Notes: a model not told the origin generated them from the letters alone. Positions 33,997 through 44,226 are shown, numbered from the stretch's first letter. The stretch is DNA of 64,000 nucleotides from Bradyrhizobium sp. 195 (GCF_023101665.1 NZ_CP082161.1:7130001-7194000), one strand, 5' to 3'. Translations and numbers: made by a program.

Positions 33997-34899
33997 TCAG
34001 CCCGAAAAAAACTCCCGCAACGCACTCGCGGTGACGTCCGGGTTCTCCTCGGTGAGGAAGTGGCCGGAATCCACGGGCATGCCGACCACGTTCGTGGCCC
34101 ACTGTTTCCACGTATCGAGCGGCGTCGCCGCGGCTTGCGCCACGCCGGCATTGCCCCACAGCGCCAGCATCGGAATGGTGATCTTCTTGCCGGCTTCGAA
34201 ATCGGCCTTGTCGAGGTCGTAATCGAAATAGGCGCCGGCACGGTAATCCTCGCACATCGCATGCACGCGGGCCGGATCGCGAAATGGAGCGATGTAGTGT
34301 TCGAGCGCGCGCGGATCGATGGCATCGAGCGTCCTGAACTTGGTCTGGCTCGCCATCTTGAAGCGCAGGAAGAACTCGCCGTTGCTCGAGATCAGCGTCT
34401 CCGGCAGCGGATAAGGCTGCGCCAGGAAGGTCCAGTGATAGATCTTCAGCGCATAGGCGCGGTTCATCCGCTCCCAGTAATTATAGGTCGGCAGGATATC
34501 GAGCACAGCAAGCTTCGACAGCCGGCCGGGATGGTCGAGCGCGAGGCGATAGGAGACGCGGCCGCCGCGGTCGTGGCCGGCGAGCGCGAAGTGCACGTGA
34601 CCGAGACGCTCCATCGCCTCGACCATGGCTTTCGCCATCGCGCGCTTGCTGTAGGGGATATGCAGCGCATCGCTCTCGGGCATGTCGGACCAGCCATAGC
34701 CCGGCAGATCGGCGATGATCAGCGTGAACTTATCGGCGAGCTGCGGCGCCACCTGGTGCCACATCACGTTGGTCTCGGAGAAGCCGTGCAGGAGCAGCAG
34801 CGGCGGTCCGCTGCCGCCGACGCGGGCGAAGATGCGGCCGAAGGAGGTGTCGATCCATTCGGAGCGAAAGCCCGGATAGAGGTCGGCGAGATCGGACAT
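33997..34899 (-). CDS. Alpha/beta hydrolase, fluoroacetate dehalogenase-like
   Basis: A 300-residue cytosolic hydrolase that matches, as I recall it, the fluoroacetate dehalogenase of R. palustris (RPA1163) along its whole length. Every residue assigned there is at the same number: nucleophile Asp110 in [12 protein letters not shown], Arg111 and Arg114 (carboxylate binding), Asp134, His155 and Trp156 (KIYHWTF) and Tyr219 (CEDYRAG) of the fluoride pocket, and base His280 (DSGHFL). The expected reaction is hydrolysis of haloacetate to glycolate and halide, possibly of fluoroacetate. The neighbouring genes do not indicate a catabolic operon; the gene stands alone between a palindromic element and purD. 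Confidence 0.85.
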   Translation of the reverse strand: MSDLADLYPGFRSEWIDTSFGRIFARVGGSGPPLLLLHGFSETNVMWHQVAPQLADKFTLIIADLPGYGWSDMPESDALHIPYSKRAMAKAMVEAMERLGHVHFALAGHDRGGRVSYRLALDHPGRLSKLAVLDILPTYNYWERMNRAYALKIYHWTFLAQPYPLPETLISSNGEFFLRFKMASQTKFRTLDAIDPRALEHYIAPFRDPARVHAMCEDYRAGAYFDYDLDKADFEAGKKITIPMLALWGNAGVAQAAATPLDTWKQWATNVVGMPVDSGHFLTEENPDVTASALREFFSG

Positions 34900-35114
34900 C
34901 TTTTTGCATCCTTATGGTCAGTCCAAAGGTCATCCCGACAAACAAAAAGTCGAAAACAACCCCATGCACAGTAACGGTATTATCGGCGGGGCGACTAACC
35001 CCAACAGCCGATTGCACATTCTGGAACGTCGATGTGGCGGCGCGGTGACACCGAGCCACGCGATTTCGGATTGGCGCGCCTTGGACGCCGTCCGGGATCG
35101 CGCTCTCGGGCTCG

Positions 35115-36398
<1,284 letters not shown>

Positions 36399-36482
36399 CG
36401 AGGGCTCAGAAAATAAGGGTTTGCTGCGTGCGGAGGTCGCACGAATCGGCGCGGGTCTCAAGGGGAAACGCCTCACCCTCCC

Positions 36483-36588
36483 CGTCATTCCGGGGCGCGC
36501 GTAGCGCGAGCCCGGAATCCATCGAGCTTCAGCGACGGCGGTGAAATGGATTCCGGGCTCGCGATTTCGTCGCGCCCCGTAATGACGG
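36483..36588. repeat. Palindromic intergenic element, family H
   Basis: CGTCATTCCGGGGCGCGCG ... CCGGAATCCATCG on the left, ATGGATTCCGGGCTCGCG ... GCGCCCCGTAATGACG on the right. It has the same terminal GTCAT/ATGAC and inner ATCCA/TGGAT boxes as families A, B and D. It lies between purD and the winged-helix gene upstream, both on the minus strand. Confidence 0.8.
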
Positions 36589-36619
36589 TGGATAGAGGGA
36601 GCTCCGAACCGGCGGCGCG

Positions 36620-36919
36620 CTAAACCTGCTTGCCCGCGATGATCTCCTGCAACGTCGCCACATGCCGCGCGAAGGCGCCGCGGCCGGCTGCGGTCGCTGT
36701 GACCGTGGTCTGCGGCTTCTTGCCGACGAAGGCTTTCTCGACGGACACATATCCCGCCTTGGCCAAGGTCTCGATATGCGCGCCGAGATTGCCGTCGGTC
36801 GCCCCGGTCAGCTTCTTCAGCCGCGCGAAGTCCAGGCCGACCTGCTGCGGCAGCGCGTTCAGCGCCGCCATGATCTTCAACCGCAGCGGCTGGTGGATGA
36901 TGTCGTCGAGCTCAGCCAC
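36620..36919 (-). CDS. Small winged-helix transcriptional regulator (HTH_34-like)
   Basis: A 99-residue DNA-binding protein: [16 protein letters not shown] (helix 1), [29 protein letters not shown] (helix-turn-helix), [20 protein letters not shown] (wing). This is the short ArsR/MarR-related winged-helix group (PF13601 type) that lacks a metal site. Start is a GTG two bases after the TAG of the upstream membrane gene, so it is the last gene of a four-gene minus-strand operon. It may repress its own operon. Confidence 0.8.
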   Translation of the reverse strand: MAELDDIIHQPLRLKIMAALNALPQQVGLDFARLKKLTGATDGNLGAHIETLAKAGYVSVEKAFVGKKPQTTVTATAAGRGAFARHVATLQEIIAGKQV

Positions 36920-36921
36920 GC

Positions 36922-37512
36922 CTAGCCCCGCCGCATCCGGAAGCCGCCAACGATGAGCGCGCCGCCATTGACGGCCGCCATCCACGGCAACAGCGGTACT
37001 CCCGGGATGGAGAAATATCCGATCAGCGTCAGCGCGATGACGGCCGCACCGAGCGCCGGGAAGGCGTAGCCGAACCGGACCGTCGCCATCATGTACAACA
37101 GCGTGATGTAGATCAGCCAAAACACTGTCTGCTGCCGCGGCGAGAACCTGCCGAAATAGCAGAAGAGGACACCGAAAGCGACGATGAGCAGGAGCGCCAG
37201 CAGATTGCGGCTGTCGAACAGGCTGATGCCCTTTCTCGACAGATGATAGATGCCGAAAGCAACGAGGCCGAGGGCCGAGACGGTGTACAGCGCAAACCAG
37301 AAATAGAGCCCGTCGTTCGCCACGAACCAGCTGCTCCAATAATAGGCCCCGTAGCGCGGCCAGAACCAGATCAGGAGGTCGTCGGCAAACGGCAGCACGG
37401 CCCACATCAGCAGGACGAGACCGGAGACCAGGTAGATCTGCGCCCGCGACCCGACGCGAACAGTCGTCACACGATCATTCAGCGCGTCGGAGGCTTGCTT
37501 GCGGTCGATCAC
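36922..37512 (-). CDS. Membrane protein of unknown function, paralogue 1
   Basis: A 196-residue integral membrane protein with about five to six hydrophobic segments. It begins VIDRKQASDALNDRVTTV and has LVSGLVLLMWAVLPFADDLLIWFWP, matching the neighbouring gene ([38 protein letters not shown]) throughout, including the GGALIVGGFRMRR-type end. So the two genes arose by tandem duplication. GTG start behind AAGGAGCGC. It is followed at once by the winged-helix regulator. No functional domain recognised. Confidence 0.75.
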   Translation of the reverse strand: MIDRKQASDALNDRVTTVRVGSRAQIYLVSGLVLLMWAVLPFADDLLIWFWPRYGAYYWSSWFVANDGLYFWFALYTVSALGLVAFGIYHLSRKGISLFDSRNLLALLLIVAFGVLFCYFGRFSPRQQTVFWLIYITLLYMMATVRFGYAFPALGAAVIALTLIGYFSIPGVPLLPWMAAVNGGALIVGGFRMRRG

Positions 37513-37577
37513 GTGAGCGCTCCTTCTTCTGCAATGGGTGCAGCCGGGTGCATGATGGCGTCGAGCTCAGGCATTCG

Positions 37578-38132
37578 CTAGATCCGCCGCATCCAGAGCC
37601 CGCCGAGGATCAGGCCGCCGCCGTTGACGAAGGCCATCCACAGCGGGAACGCCTCGCCGATATAGAAGAAACCAAATAGCGTCAGCGCGGTAATGCCGAG
37701 GCCGATCGCAACGAAGGCGTAGCCGAACCAGAGGCCGGCGAGTGTGTAGAACAACATGAAATAGATCGGCCAGAACGTTCCCAACTGGCGTGGGCCGAAA
37801 TGACCGACAACGTTGGTCACGAGATAGCCGAACGCGAAGAACAGGGCGAAGATCAGGAACAACCTGATGCCAACGCTGGCGCCAAAGGGGTGATCCGACG
37901 GATTGAACACGCGAAGTGCAATCAGACCGCCGACGCCCAGAACGTCCACCGCAACCCAGGCATAGACCGCGTAGACCGGCCAAAGCCAGGTCACGAGATT
38001 GGCCGCGAACACCAGGACGCCCCACCACACCGCGGCGAGGCTCGCCAGCTGATAGAGCTGCGATCGCTTCACGCGCTGGACGATGTCGTCGATATCGGCC
38101 AGCGCTGCGGACGCCTCCTTGCTGTCGATCAT
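37578..38132 (-). CDS. Membrane protein of unknown function, paralogue 2
   Basis: A 184-residue integral membrane protein with about five to six hydrophobic helices and short loops, paralogous to the next gene downstream. It opens with a predicted amphipathic cytoplasmic helix (DSKEASAALADIDDIVQRVKRSQLYQL) and ends GGGLILGGLWMRRI. The ATG overlaps the stop of the alpha/beta hydrolase gene (ATGA). Context suggests a membrane complex made of two related subunits; no transport or enzymatic motif is visible. Confidence 0.75.
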   Translation of the reverse strand: MIDSKEASAALADIDDIVQRVKRSQLYQLASLAAVWWGVLVFAANLVTWLWPVYAVYAWVAVDVLGVGGLIALRVFNPSDHPFGASVGIRLFLIFALFFAFGYLVTNVVGHFGPRQLGTFWPIYFMLFYTLAGLWFGYAFVAIGLGITALTLFGFFYIGEAFPLWMAFVNGGGLILGGLWMRRI

Positions 38133-39139
38133 GACTGCCCTGCCCCGCGCGTTGCCACATCCTCGGCGATGACCGAGATCGCCTTCGTCTGGGTCACGAT
38201 GCCCATGTGGTTGATGCCGTCAATGATCTTGACGTCGATCGACGGCTTCACCGCCTGCACGGTCTGCGCATATTTGTCCGAGATCATCATCTCGTCCTCG
38301 GAACCGCCGAAGATCGTGATCGGACGTGTGGTTGCCGGAAGATCGACGCGATAGCCGCGCGTCGCGAAGTTGCGCATCAGGCGATCGGAATAGGTGGAGG
38401 TGAGGTACTTCGCCGAGGTCGCCGGTACCGCAAAGGCGAGCACCGGAAGCTGCGCGCAGCAGTCGATGCCAAGCTTGCGCAGCGCCGCCAGTCCGAGGAA
38501 GCGTGGAATGTCGGCACTGACCCAACCACCGTTGCTCGGCCTGTTGGTCGGTGCGTCATAGCCGAGATAGGGCGCGAGCAGCACGGTGCGCACGAACATG
38601 TCCTGCATGATCGACGTGGCAGCGACGCGCAGCGAGAAGCCGGCGCCGGCGGAATGGCCGATCAGGGTGAGCGGCAGGTCCGGCGCGGTCTTGCGCAAAT
38701 GGGCGACGAAATCGACGAGATCGTCCTCGAGCTGGCCGACGTAGCCGATATCGCCGCGGGTGCCAGAGCCGCCATGGCCACGGATGTCGAGCGCCCAGGT
38801 CTCCACGCCGCGCGAGGCGATCGCATGTGTCAGCGCATGGTTGACGGCGCCGCTGGAGCCGGAGGAGCCATGGATGAAGATCGCACCCCGGCCTGCCGCA
38901 GGGCCGTTCGGCGCGTAGTGGCGATAACCGATCCAGGTGCCGTCGCGCGCCTGGAAACGCTCGAGCGGGGGCAGCGTGGACCAGTCGATGCCTTTGGTCG
39001 AGTCGGAGACCGACCGCATTTCAGGCGGCCGCTCCAGCGGCGTTGCGATCATTGCGACCAGGATCAGCGCCACGCCGCCGACCGCACACAGGACCCATTT
39101 CAGGCCGTTCAAAACGCTGCGCAGCAACCGGAACGCCAT
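38129..39139 (-). CDS. Membrane-anchored alpha/beta hydrolase (lysophospholipase-like)
   Basis: A 336-residue serine hydrolase. A membrane helix ([20 protein letters not shown], about 13-32) anchors it, active domain probably periplasmic. The oxyanion loop is [11 protein letters not shown], the nucleophile Ser is in LIGHSAGAG (about 162), the acid is probably the Asp of FGGSEDEM, and the His is in GINHMG near the C-terminus. It is the first gene of a four-gene operon with two paralogous membrane proteins and a winged-helix regulator. A lipid or ester substrate is likely; identity unknown. Confidence 0.82.
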   Translation of the reverse strand: MAFRLLRSVLNGLKWVLCAVGGVALILVAMIATPLERPPEMRSVSDSTKGIDWSTLPPLERFQARDGTWIGYRHYAPNGPAAGRGAIFIHGSSGSSGAVNHALTHAIASRGVETWALDIRGHGGSGTRGDIGYVGQLEDDLVDFVAHLRKTAPDLPLTLIGHSAGAGFSLRVAATSIMQDMFVRTVLLAPYLGYDAPTNRPSNGGWVSADIPRFLGLAALRKLGIDCCAQLPVLAFAVPATSAKYLTSTYSDRLMRNFATRGYRVDLPATTRPITIFGGSEDEMMISDKYAQTVQAVKPSIDVKIIDGINHMGIVTQTKAISVIAEDVATRGAGQS

Positions 39140-39258
39140 GGTTCATCCCCTCAAACATATCAATCAATAGAGAACTCTATAATACAGAGTACTCTCCTGA
39201 TCAATCCCTGGATTGGCGCCGCGCGGCGAAAATCCTTAACGTCGGGTCTGACCCCAAA

Positions 39259-40899
39259 ATGCCGAATCGTTTGCCGATGCCGCCTGCGGAACAACTGCTC
39301 AACGCCCCCGAATTCACCGTTTCCGAGCTCTCGCTGTCCCTGAAACGGACGGTCGAGGACGCCTTCGGCCATGTCCGGGTTCGGGGTGAGATCTCCGGCT
39401 TTCGCGGGCCGCATTCGTCCGGCCATTGCTATTTCGCGCTCAAGGACGAGAGCGCCAAGATCGAGGCGGTGATCTGGAAGGGCGTGCACGGACGCATGCG
39501 CTTCAAGCCGCAGGAGGGGCTGGAGGTCATCGCCACCGGCAAGCTCACCACCTATCCGGGCTCCTCGAAATACCAGATCGTGATCGAGGCGCTGGAGCCC
39601 GCCGGCATCGGCGCGCTGATGGCGCTGATGGAGGAGCGCAAGAAGAAGCTCGCCGCCGAAGGCCTGTTCGACGAGGCGCGCAAGCAGCTCTTGCCCTGGC
39701 TGCCGGAGGTGATCGGCGTCGTGACCTCGCCGACCGGCGCAGTCATCCGCGACATCCTGCATCGCTTGGAGGACCGCTTTCCCCGCCGCGTGCTGGTGTG
39801 GCCGGTCAAGGTGCAGGGCGAAGGCTCGGCCGAGCAGGTCGCGGCCGCGATCCGCGGCTTCAACGCACTGCCCGAGGGCGGCAAGATTCCGCGCCCCGAT
39901 GTCTTGATCGTGGCGCGCGGCGGCGGCTCGTTGGAGGATCTCTGGTCGTTCAACGAGGAGATCGTGGTGCGTGCGGCAGCCGAGAGCATGATCCCGTTGA
40001 TCTCGGCGGTCGGACACGAGACCGACATCACGCTGATCGATTTCGTCGCCGACAAGCGCGCGCCGACGCCGACGGCGGCGGCCGAGATGGCGGTGCCGGT
40101 GCGCAGCGAATTGTTCGTCGAGGTCGCCGATCTCGGGCGCCGCACCCGCGCCTATTGGCAGCGTGCCCAGGAAAGCCGCCGCAGCGAGCTGCGTGCCGCC
40201 GCGCGCGCGCTGCCTGCGGCCGGCGATCTCCTCGCCATTCCCAGGCAGCGGCTGGACTCGGCGGGCGCGTCCCTGCCCCGCTGTCTCAAGGCCAACACGC
40301 ACGCGCATTTCCGCAGGTTCACTGCCGCAAGTTCAAAACTGACGCTGCGGGTGCTGCACGGCCAGATTTCACAGGCCGACCACCGGCTCACGGTGTGCGG
40401 CGAACGGCTCGGGCTGTCCGCGCGCTCGCTGCTGCGCCGAAGACGCGACCGTTTTGCCGGACTTGAGGTTCGCTTGCGCGCCTCGAAGCTTTCCAACGCT
40501 CAGGCGCAGCGCAACGCCATCGCCCGCCAGCGCGAGCGCACCCATCGACTGGCCGAGCGCGCCGGCCGCGCGCTTGTCACGTTGCTGCAGCGGCTCGATG
40601 CGCGTGTCGACAACAGCGGCAAGCTGCTGTCCGCGCTGTCCTATCGCAGCGTGCTCGCGCGCGGCTTTGCCCTGGTGCGCGATGAAGCGGGTCATCCGCT
40701 CCATGCAGCAGACAGCGTTGGGCCCAACGCGCGGCTCGAGATCGAATTTGCGGATGGCCGTGTTGCAGCGACCGCGGACGCGGATCGCCCGCCTCCCGCG
40801 GCAAAGCGCGCGCCGTCGCAGGCCAAGCCGGCCCCGCAGGAAACAAAGCCCGCGCCGAAGCGCGTGGCCAAGCCGGTGGATCAGGGCAGCTTGTTCTGA
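39259..40899 (+). CDS. xseA: Exodeoxyribonuclease VII large subunit
   Basis: XseA is the catalytic subunit of exonuclease VII, degrading single-stranded DNA to oligonucleotides. The 546-residue product has the N-terminal OB fold ([30 protein letters not shown]), the nuclease core ([50 protein letters not shown]), a long coiled-coil region rich in Arg, and an Ala/Pro/Lys-rich tail longer than in E. coli. ATG 39259 fits the family; the upstream frame extension is spurious. DUF2093, often linked to xseA in alphaproteobacteria, lies 1.9 kb downstream. Confidence 0.94.
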   Translation: MPNRLPMPPAEQLLNAPEFTVSELSLSLKRTVEDAFGHVRVRGEISGFRGPHSSGHCYFALKDESAKIEAVIWKGVHGRMRFKPQEGLEVIATGKLTTYPGSSKYQIVIEALEPAGIGALMALMEERKKKLAAEGLFDEARKQLLPWLPEVIGVVTSPTGAVIRDILHRLEDRFPRRVLVWPVKVQGEGSAEQVAAAIRGFNALPEGGKIPRPDVLIVARGGGSLEDLWSFNEEIVVRAAAESMIPLISAVGHETDITLIDFVADKRAPTPTAAAEMAVPVRSELFVEVADLGRRTRAYWQRAQESRRSELRAAARALPAAGDLLAIPRQRLDSAGASLPRCLKANTHAHFRRFTAASSKLTLRVLHGQISQADHRLTVCGERLGLSARSLLRRRRDRFAGLEVRLRASKLSNAQAQRNAIARQRERTHRLAERAGRALVTLLQRLDARVDNSGKLLSALSYRSVLARGFALVRDEAGHPLHAADSVGPNARLEIEFADGRVAATADADRPPPAAKRAPSQAKPAPQETKPAPKRVAKPVDQGSLF

Positions 40900-40925
40900 G
40901 GCGCGAGGCCTCGCCTCAATCTCGA

Positions 40926-41046
40926 TGTCATTCCCCGCGCAGGCGGGGAATCCAGTACGCCGCAGCCCCTCGCTTAATCACTGAGGCCTCGGAGTACTGG
41001 CTCGCCCGGTCCTAGTGCGCAATTGCGCACTGGCCGGGCGATGACA
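40926..41046. repeat. Palindromic intergenic element, family D (copy 2)
   Basis: Same GTCAT, ATCCAGTACGCCGCAGC, GGAGTACTGG and ATGACAG boxes as 33864-33969, but the left hairpin is TTCCCCGC GCAG GCGGGGAA. The right hairpin has grown by a perfect 16-nt palindrome, GTGCGCAATTGCGCAC (41016-41031). First of four elements in a row after xseA. Confidence 0.85.
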
Positions 41047-41079
41047 GCGAGCGTGTGGGAGCGAGTGTAACCACAAGCT

Positions 41080-41165
41080 CGTCATTGCGAGGAGCGAAGC
41101 GACGAAGCAATCCAGAATCCCTCCGCGGAGAGACTCTGGATTGCTTCGCTCCGCTCGCAATGACG
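41080..41165. repeat. Palindromic intergenic element, family B (copy 2)
   Basis: CGTCATTGCGAGGAGCGAAG ... GAAGCAATCCAG and CTGGATTGCTTCGCTCCGC ... AATGACG. Differs from 61891-61976 at few positions outside the centre. Confidence 0.9.
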
Positions 41166-41180
41166 GCTGTGAAAGCAGCG

Positions 41181-41250
41181 CGTAGCCCCCATGAGCAAAG
41201 CGATATGCGGGAACGGTGTCCCGGATGTCGCTGCGCTCATCCGGGCTACG
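41181..41250. repeat. Palindromic intergenic element, family E (copy 2, shortened)
   Basis: CGTAGCCCCCATGAGCAAAGCG on the left and CGCTGCGCTCATCCGGGCTACG on the right, an imperfect inverted repeat with the same right arm as 28064-28151. Confidence 0.75.
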
Positions 41251-41279
41251 ACACTATCGCAGCATTCCGCGTGTCAGCC

Positions 41280-41409
41280 CGTCATCCTGAGGTGCGAGCT
41301 GCGCGATGCGCAGCATCGTGTAGAGAGCCTCGAAGGATGTACGGCCGAGATGCAGCCGGGCCGTCACCCTTCGAGGCTCGCCGAAGAGGCGAGCACCTCA
41401 GGGTGACGG
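41280..41409. repeat. Palindromic intergenic element, family F
   Basis: CGTCATCCTGAGGTGCGAGC ... CCTCGAAGG and CCTTCGAGGCTCGC ... GAGCACCTCAGGGTGACGG: a 130-bp inverted repeat. The outer arms CCTGAGGTGC/GCACCTCAGG pair perfectly. Single copy here. Confidence 0.8.
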
Positions 41410-41426
41410 TGACCGATTGGCAGACT

Positions 41427-41576
41427 TCAGCGGCAGGACAATCCCGCGTCGATCGTGGTCCAGAAGCCGCAATGTTCCGGCGCGCGCTGGGGAGCGCCGG
41501 CGTGGGCCTCATAGAGGAAGATCGCGACGGTGAAGACGACCAGTGCGGAGGAGAAGAGGACGATGCGGTTGCGCAT
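41427..41576 (-). CDS. Small membrane-anchored or exported protein (49 aa)
   Basis: An open frame of 49 residues from ATG 41576 to TGA 41427: one hydrophobic segment near the start (IVLFSSALVVFTVAIFL, about 5-21) followed by a short mature part with two cysteines (EHCGFWTTIDAGLSCR). It reads like a tiny protein tethered by, or exported through, the inner membrane. It is too short for homology by eye, but codon use and composition are protein-like. It lies just beyond four palindromic elements and ends next to one. Confidence 0.5.
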   Translation of the reverse strand: MRNRIVLFSSALVVFTVAIFLYEAHAGAPQRAPEHCGFWTTIDAGLSCR

Positions 41577-41764
41577 GAGGATTGCGTTTAATCGACATCG
41601 TGGTCGAACTAAGGCGCCATCGCGTGCTGAAACCGCAACCGTTCGCCACCCGTAGATTCACGGTCGGCCATTTTCCGTGCAGGGCGGTGGTCGATGCGGG
41701 GCTGTCCGCCTGACGTTGTTCCTCGGGCGGCCCCGCTTCATGTGGGACGCGTACCGCGCGGTCG

Positions 41765-42589
41765 TCACCGCGCCAGCCACTCCGCAACCTCTTTCTGCGA
41801 CTCCGCGCGCGCCTCTGCATCCGTGCCGAGATGGCCGCGCTCGGGCGCGGCGGCATCGTTGCTGCCGGCAGCTGCGTGCAGCGGCGTGTTGGCGCGGTCG
41901 AAATCGTGATAGGCGCCGGGATAGACCACGATGCGCGCCAGCGCGCTGCGGCCATGCGCGCCCTCGACCATCTGGCGGCAGGCCGGCGGCGACGAGACGT
42001 CGTCATCGGCGCCGATCAGCACCAGGGTCGGCACCCGCGTGCTCCAGCCGAGCCCGGCGGAAATTCGGCAGTCCGGATAGAATGCGATCGCAGCGCGGAA
42101 ATCGGGCCCCAGATCGCGCGCCGCGCTCTGCGGGCGCACGGCCCAGAGCAGCGCGCTCGCGCCATTGGCCCATCCCATCAGGCTGACGCGGTCGCGCGCC
42201 ACCCAGCTCTGCTTCATCAGCCAGGCGCGCGATGCTGCGACATCGGTGACGCGCTCGCGCCGCGCCTTGACGTGCATCTCCTTGACGCGGCATTGCGGCC
42301 CAAGCTCGCGCGAGCCGTAGCTGTCGGGCAAGAGCACGGCATTGCCCGCCCTGAGCAGGCGCTCGGCCCAGTCGCGATAGCGCGCCAGCACGGGATCGGA
42401 ATGGCCACCGAGTCCGCCGCAACCATGCAGCGCGATCACGGTCGGAAACGGGCCCGCACCTTCAGGCTTGTAGAGCTGCGCATGGAGGACGCCCGACGCC
42501 AGCGGAATGTCGACCGGTTGCGGCGCCGGCGCGGCGCGCGCGGCCGACATCAGCAACGTCAGGAACAGAGTGGTTAATCGAAGGCGCAT
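41765..42589 (-). CDS. Dienelactone hydrolase-family protein with altered nucleophile
   Basis: A 274-residue alpha/beta hydrolase fold with a signal peptide (MRLRLTTLFLTLLMSAARA). It has the oxyanion HGCGGLGG, an acid Asp near 195-197 (IGADDDVSSP) and His228 (GAYHDFD). The nucleophile elbow, normally G-x-S/C-x-G, reads GWANG (139-143), with Ala141 encoded by GCC; a Ser codon TCC would be one base away. If the alignment is right the protein cannot act as a classical Ser/Cys hydrolase. Start ATG 42589 gives the signal peptide. Confidence 0.8.
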   Translation of the reverse strand: MRLRLTTLFLTLLMSAARAAPAPQPVDIPLASGVLHAQLYKPEGAGPFPTVIALHGCGGLGGHSDPVLARYRDWAERLLRAGNAVLLPDSYGSRELGPQCRVKEMHVKARRERVTDVAASRAWLMKQSWVARDRVSLMGWANGASALLWAVRPQSAARDLGPDFRAAIAFYPDCRISAGLGWSTRVPTLVLIGADDDVSSPPACRQMVEGAHGRSALARIVVYPGAYHDFDRANTPLHAAAGSNDAAAPERGHLGTDAEARAESQKEVAEWLAR

Positions 42590-42782
42590 CGGACTCTGCC
42601 GTAGGAGGTACCGGAACCAGCGACCCTTCGCGCAAGCACTATCACGCGGAGACGGCGGCAAAACATCACAAACCGGTGGGTTTACCGGGCGGACAAGCCG
42701 CCCTATCTATGCTACATCCCGTCCACCACATCGTGCCCTCCAAGGTTTTCCACGGAGAGGCCTTCCACGGAGACTTTCGACC

Positions 42783-43013
42783 GTGCTGAACAAGTTCGGC
42801 CCCTCGGGCCATGGCGAAGCGCAGGTGCAGTATCTCGACGGCGACTTCCGCGTGATCTCGCCGGGGACGTTCGTGCGCTGTGCCATCACCGACACGCGGA
42901 TTCCGCTCGACGAGCTGAAGTACTGGAGCGTGGATCTGCAAGAGGCCTACGCTACCCCGGCCGCCGTGCTGCAGCGGCATTTTCCCGGTGCGCCGAAACC
43001 GCAGCAATCGTGA
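42783..43013 (+). CDS. DUF2093 domain protein
   Basis: A 76-residue soluble protein, start GTG 42783 (LNKFGPSGHGEAQVQYLDGDF). The whole chain is the DUF2093 pattern: VQYLDGDFRVISPGTFVRCAIT, IPLDELKYWSVDLQEAYA. The family is small, found mainly in alphaproteobacteria and often close to xseA, as here. Function is unknown; the single Cys and tidy length suggest a compact beta-rich fold. Confidence 0.85.
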   Translation: MLNKFGPSGHGEAQVQYLDGDFRVISPGTFVRCAITDTRIPLDELKYWSVDLQEAYATPAAVLQRHFPGAPKPQQS

Positions 43014-43025
43014 TCCTTCGGCGCT

Positions 43026-43116
43026 CGTAGGGTGGGCAAAGGCGCAACGCGTCGTGCCCACCGTCTCACCATGACCGCGACGAGCAACGTGGGCACGCTT
43101 CGCTCTGCCCACCCGA
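43026..43116. repeat. Palindromic intergenic element, family C (copy 2)
   Basis: CGTAGGGTGGGCAAAGGCGC ... CGTGCCCACC, then GTGGGCACGCTTCGC ... TGCCCACCCGACA. Convergent gap between DUF2093 and the PsiF-like gene. Confidence 0.8.
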
Positions 43117-43143
43117 CAAGATCGAACTCTTGGCATGGTTCGG

Positions 43144-43446
43144 CTATTGGGGCTCGGTGCCATCGCCGCCCACGCAGGTCTTGACGAAACTCTTCCTGGA
43201 TTCACCGACGACCTTCTGATCGATCGCCTGCTTCAGGCAGTCGAGCCGTGCCTGCGCCAGGCAGAGCTGTAGCTGGTCGCGCTTGTCCTGCCCCTTCAAG
43301 CTTGCCGTCGTGGCAAGACACGTCACGCGTTTGGTCGCAGGAACCGGCACCGTGGTGGGAGCAGCGGACGGCGTCGTTTGTGCGGACACCGGCGCAATGA
43401 TCAGACACGCGAGGCTGGCGGCGACGAACGCAGACGGCAGTTTCAT
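43144..43446 (-). CDS. Small exported PsiF-repeat-like protein
   Basis: A 100-residue exported protein: signal peptide MKLPSAFVAASLACLIIA (cleavage after VSA), then a Pro/Thr linker and two Cys-framed segments, CLATTASLKGQDKRDQLQLC and a second ending GESRKSFVKTCV. The C-x-KG-x2-R-x2-(F/L)-x3-C spacing recalls the PsiF repeat of phosphate-starvation-induced proteins, so two short repeats are likely. AGGAGAATTCG precedes the ATG. Role in phosphate response is a guess from family resemblance. Confidence 0.65.
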   Translation of the reverse strand: MKLPSAFVAASLACLIIAPVSAQTTPSAAPTTVPVPATKRVTCLATTASLKGQDKRDQLQLCLAQARLDCLKQAIDQKVVGESRKSFVKTCVGGDGTEPQ

Positions 43447-43954
43447 CGAATTCTCCTGATCGTCCGAGATCGATAGAAGTTTTGCGATGAATGTCGCCTG
43501 AATGGCAGGCTCCGGCAGGACTTCGCCAAGCAGGATTGCCTCGCCGGGGCAACGGGATTGGTGCGCCTTCCACGCGGCAACGGGATGCAGACGTGGTCAC
43601 GCGCGGCTGACTGCGGCTCTCACACTGTACTGACTTCCCTCGTGCCGATCCGCGTTGCATCGAAGAGTTCTTGCACTCCGAGGTAAGTCATTTCGCGCTG
43701 TGGTTGGAATTTTTGTTGCAGCTTGGCGCCCTTAAGTTGTTTGACGAAGTCTTGGTGAAACAGAGAGCTGCTATAGTGCGTGTTAGGTAATTGGCCCTGC
43801 TCTTTTATCGCACAGACAATCAAGTCAACCAAACGGCCATCGAGCTTTGGAATTGGCGCAGTCTGTGAACGGGCTCATATCGAAGAGCCATACTGACGGG
43901 CTACGATCACCTCAAAAAATTCGCGGCGGCATATCTGTAAATGGAAAGTCAACG
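43447..43954. other. Lower-GC stretch with no confident gene
   Basis: This 508-bp region between the PsiF-like gene and a small plus-strand gene is visibly richer in A and T than its surroundings, mainly from about 43640 on. The only sizeable frame is 43620-43832 on the minus strand (70 residues, TTG start, no ribosome-binding sequence, no recognised motif). It may be a decayed gene or transferred DNA. No palindromic element is present. Confidence 0.5.
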
Positions 43955-44152
43955 ATGGGGGTGATCATGCCCACCATACTAGACATGCTCTATCGTGAAT
44001 ATTGCCGCGCTCGCCTTGCTGAAATGCGCAAACAGCTTCTGATCGCAGCCGAACGTTCTGAAGCTCTCGAAGCGTATCATCATCCCGCGGTTCAGGGTGA
44101 CGATAGTAGGACGGACGCGCAGCGCAAGACCGGCCAGGGCGCACCGAATTGA
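43955..44152 (+). CDS. Small hypothetical protein (65 aa)
   Basis: A 65-residue soluble, charged protein with a predicted helix (DMLYREYCRARLAEMRKQLL) and a polar tail. ATG 43967 is an equally good start; a G-rich GGGGGTG stretch lies between the two. A longer frame from 43847 has no support. No family recognised. It is followed by another very small gene on the same strand. Confidence 0.5.
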   Translation: MGVIMPTILDMLYREYCRARLAEMRKQLLIAAERSEALEAYHHPAVQGDDSRTDAQRKTGQGAPN

Positions 44153-44226
44153 AACCGCCCAGGACGGGCGATCTCTCCCGCGTAGCAGTGACCAAGCAAT
44201 TGGCAACAGTTTGGGAGGAAGAAGCG

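Noticed and set aside
36620..37405. Single 261-codon protein covering the winged-helix regulator
   Set aside because: The first 160 codons are an out-of-frame reading of the membrane-protein gene; the real regulator starts at GTG 36919 right after that gene's stop.
40926..41409. CRISPR array
   Set aside because: The repeats here are palindromic elements of different families, not one short direct repeat with regular spacers, and there are no cas genes.
43620..43832. 70-codon minus-strand frame
   Set aside because: TTG start without ribosome-binding sequence and no recognisable composition or motif; kept only as part of the low-GC region.
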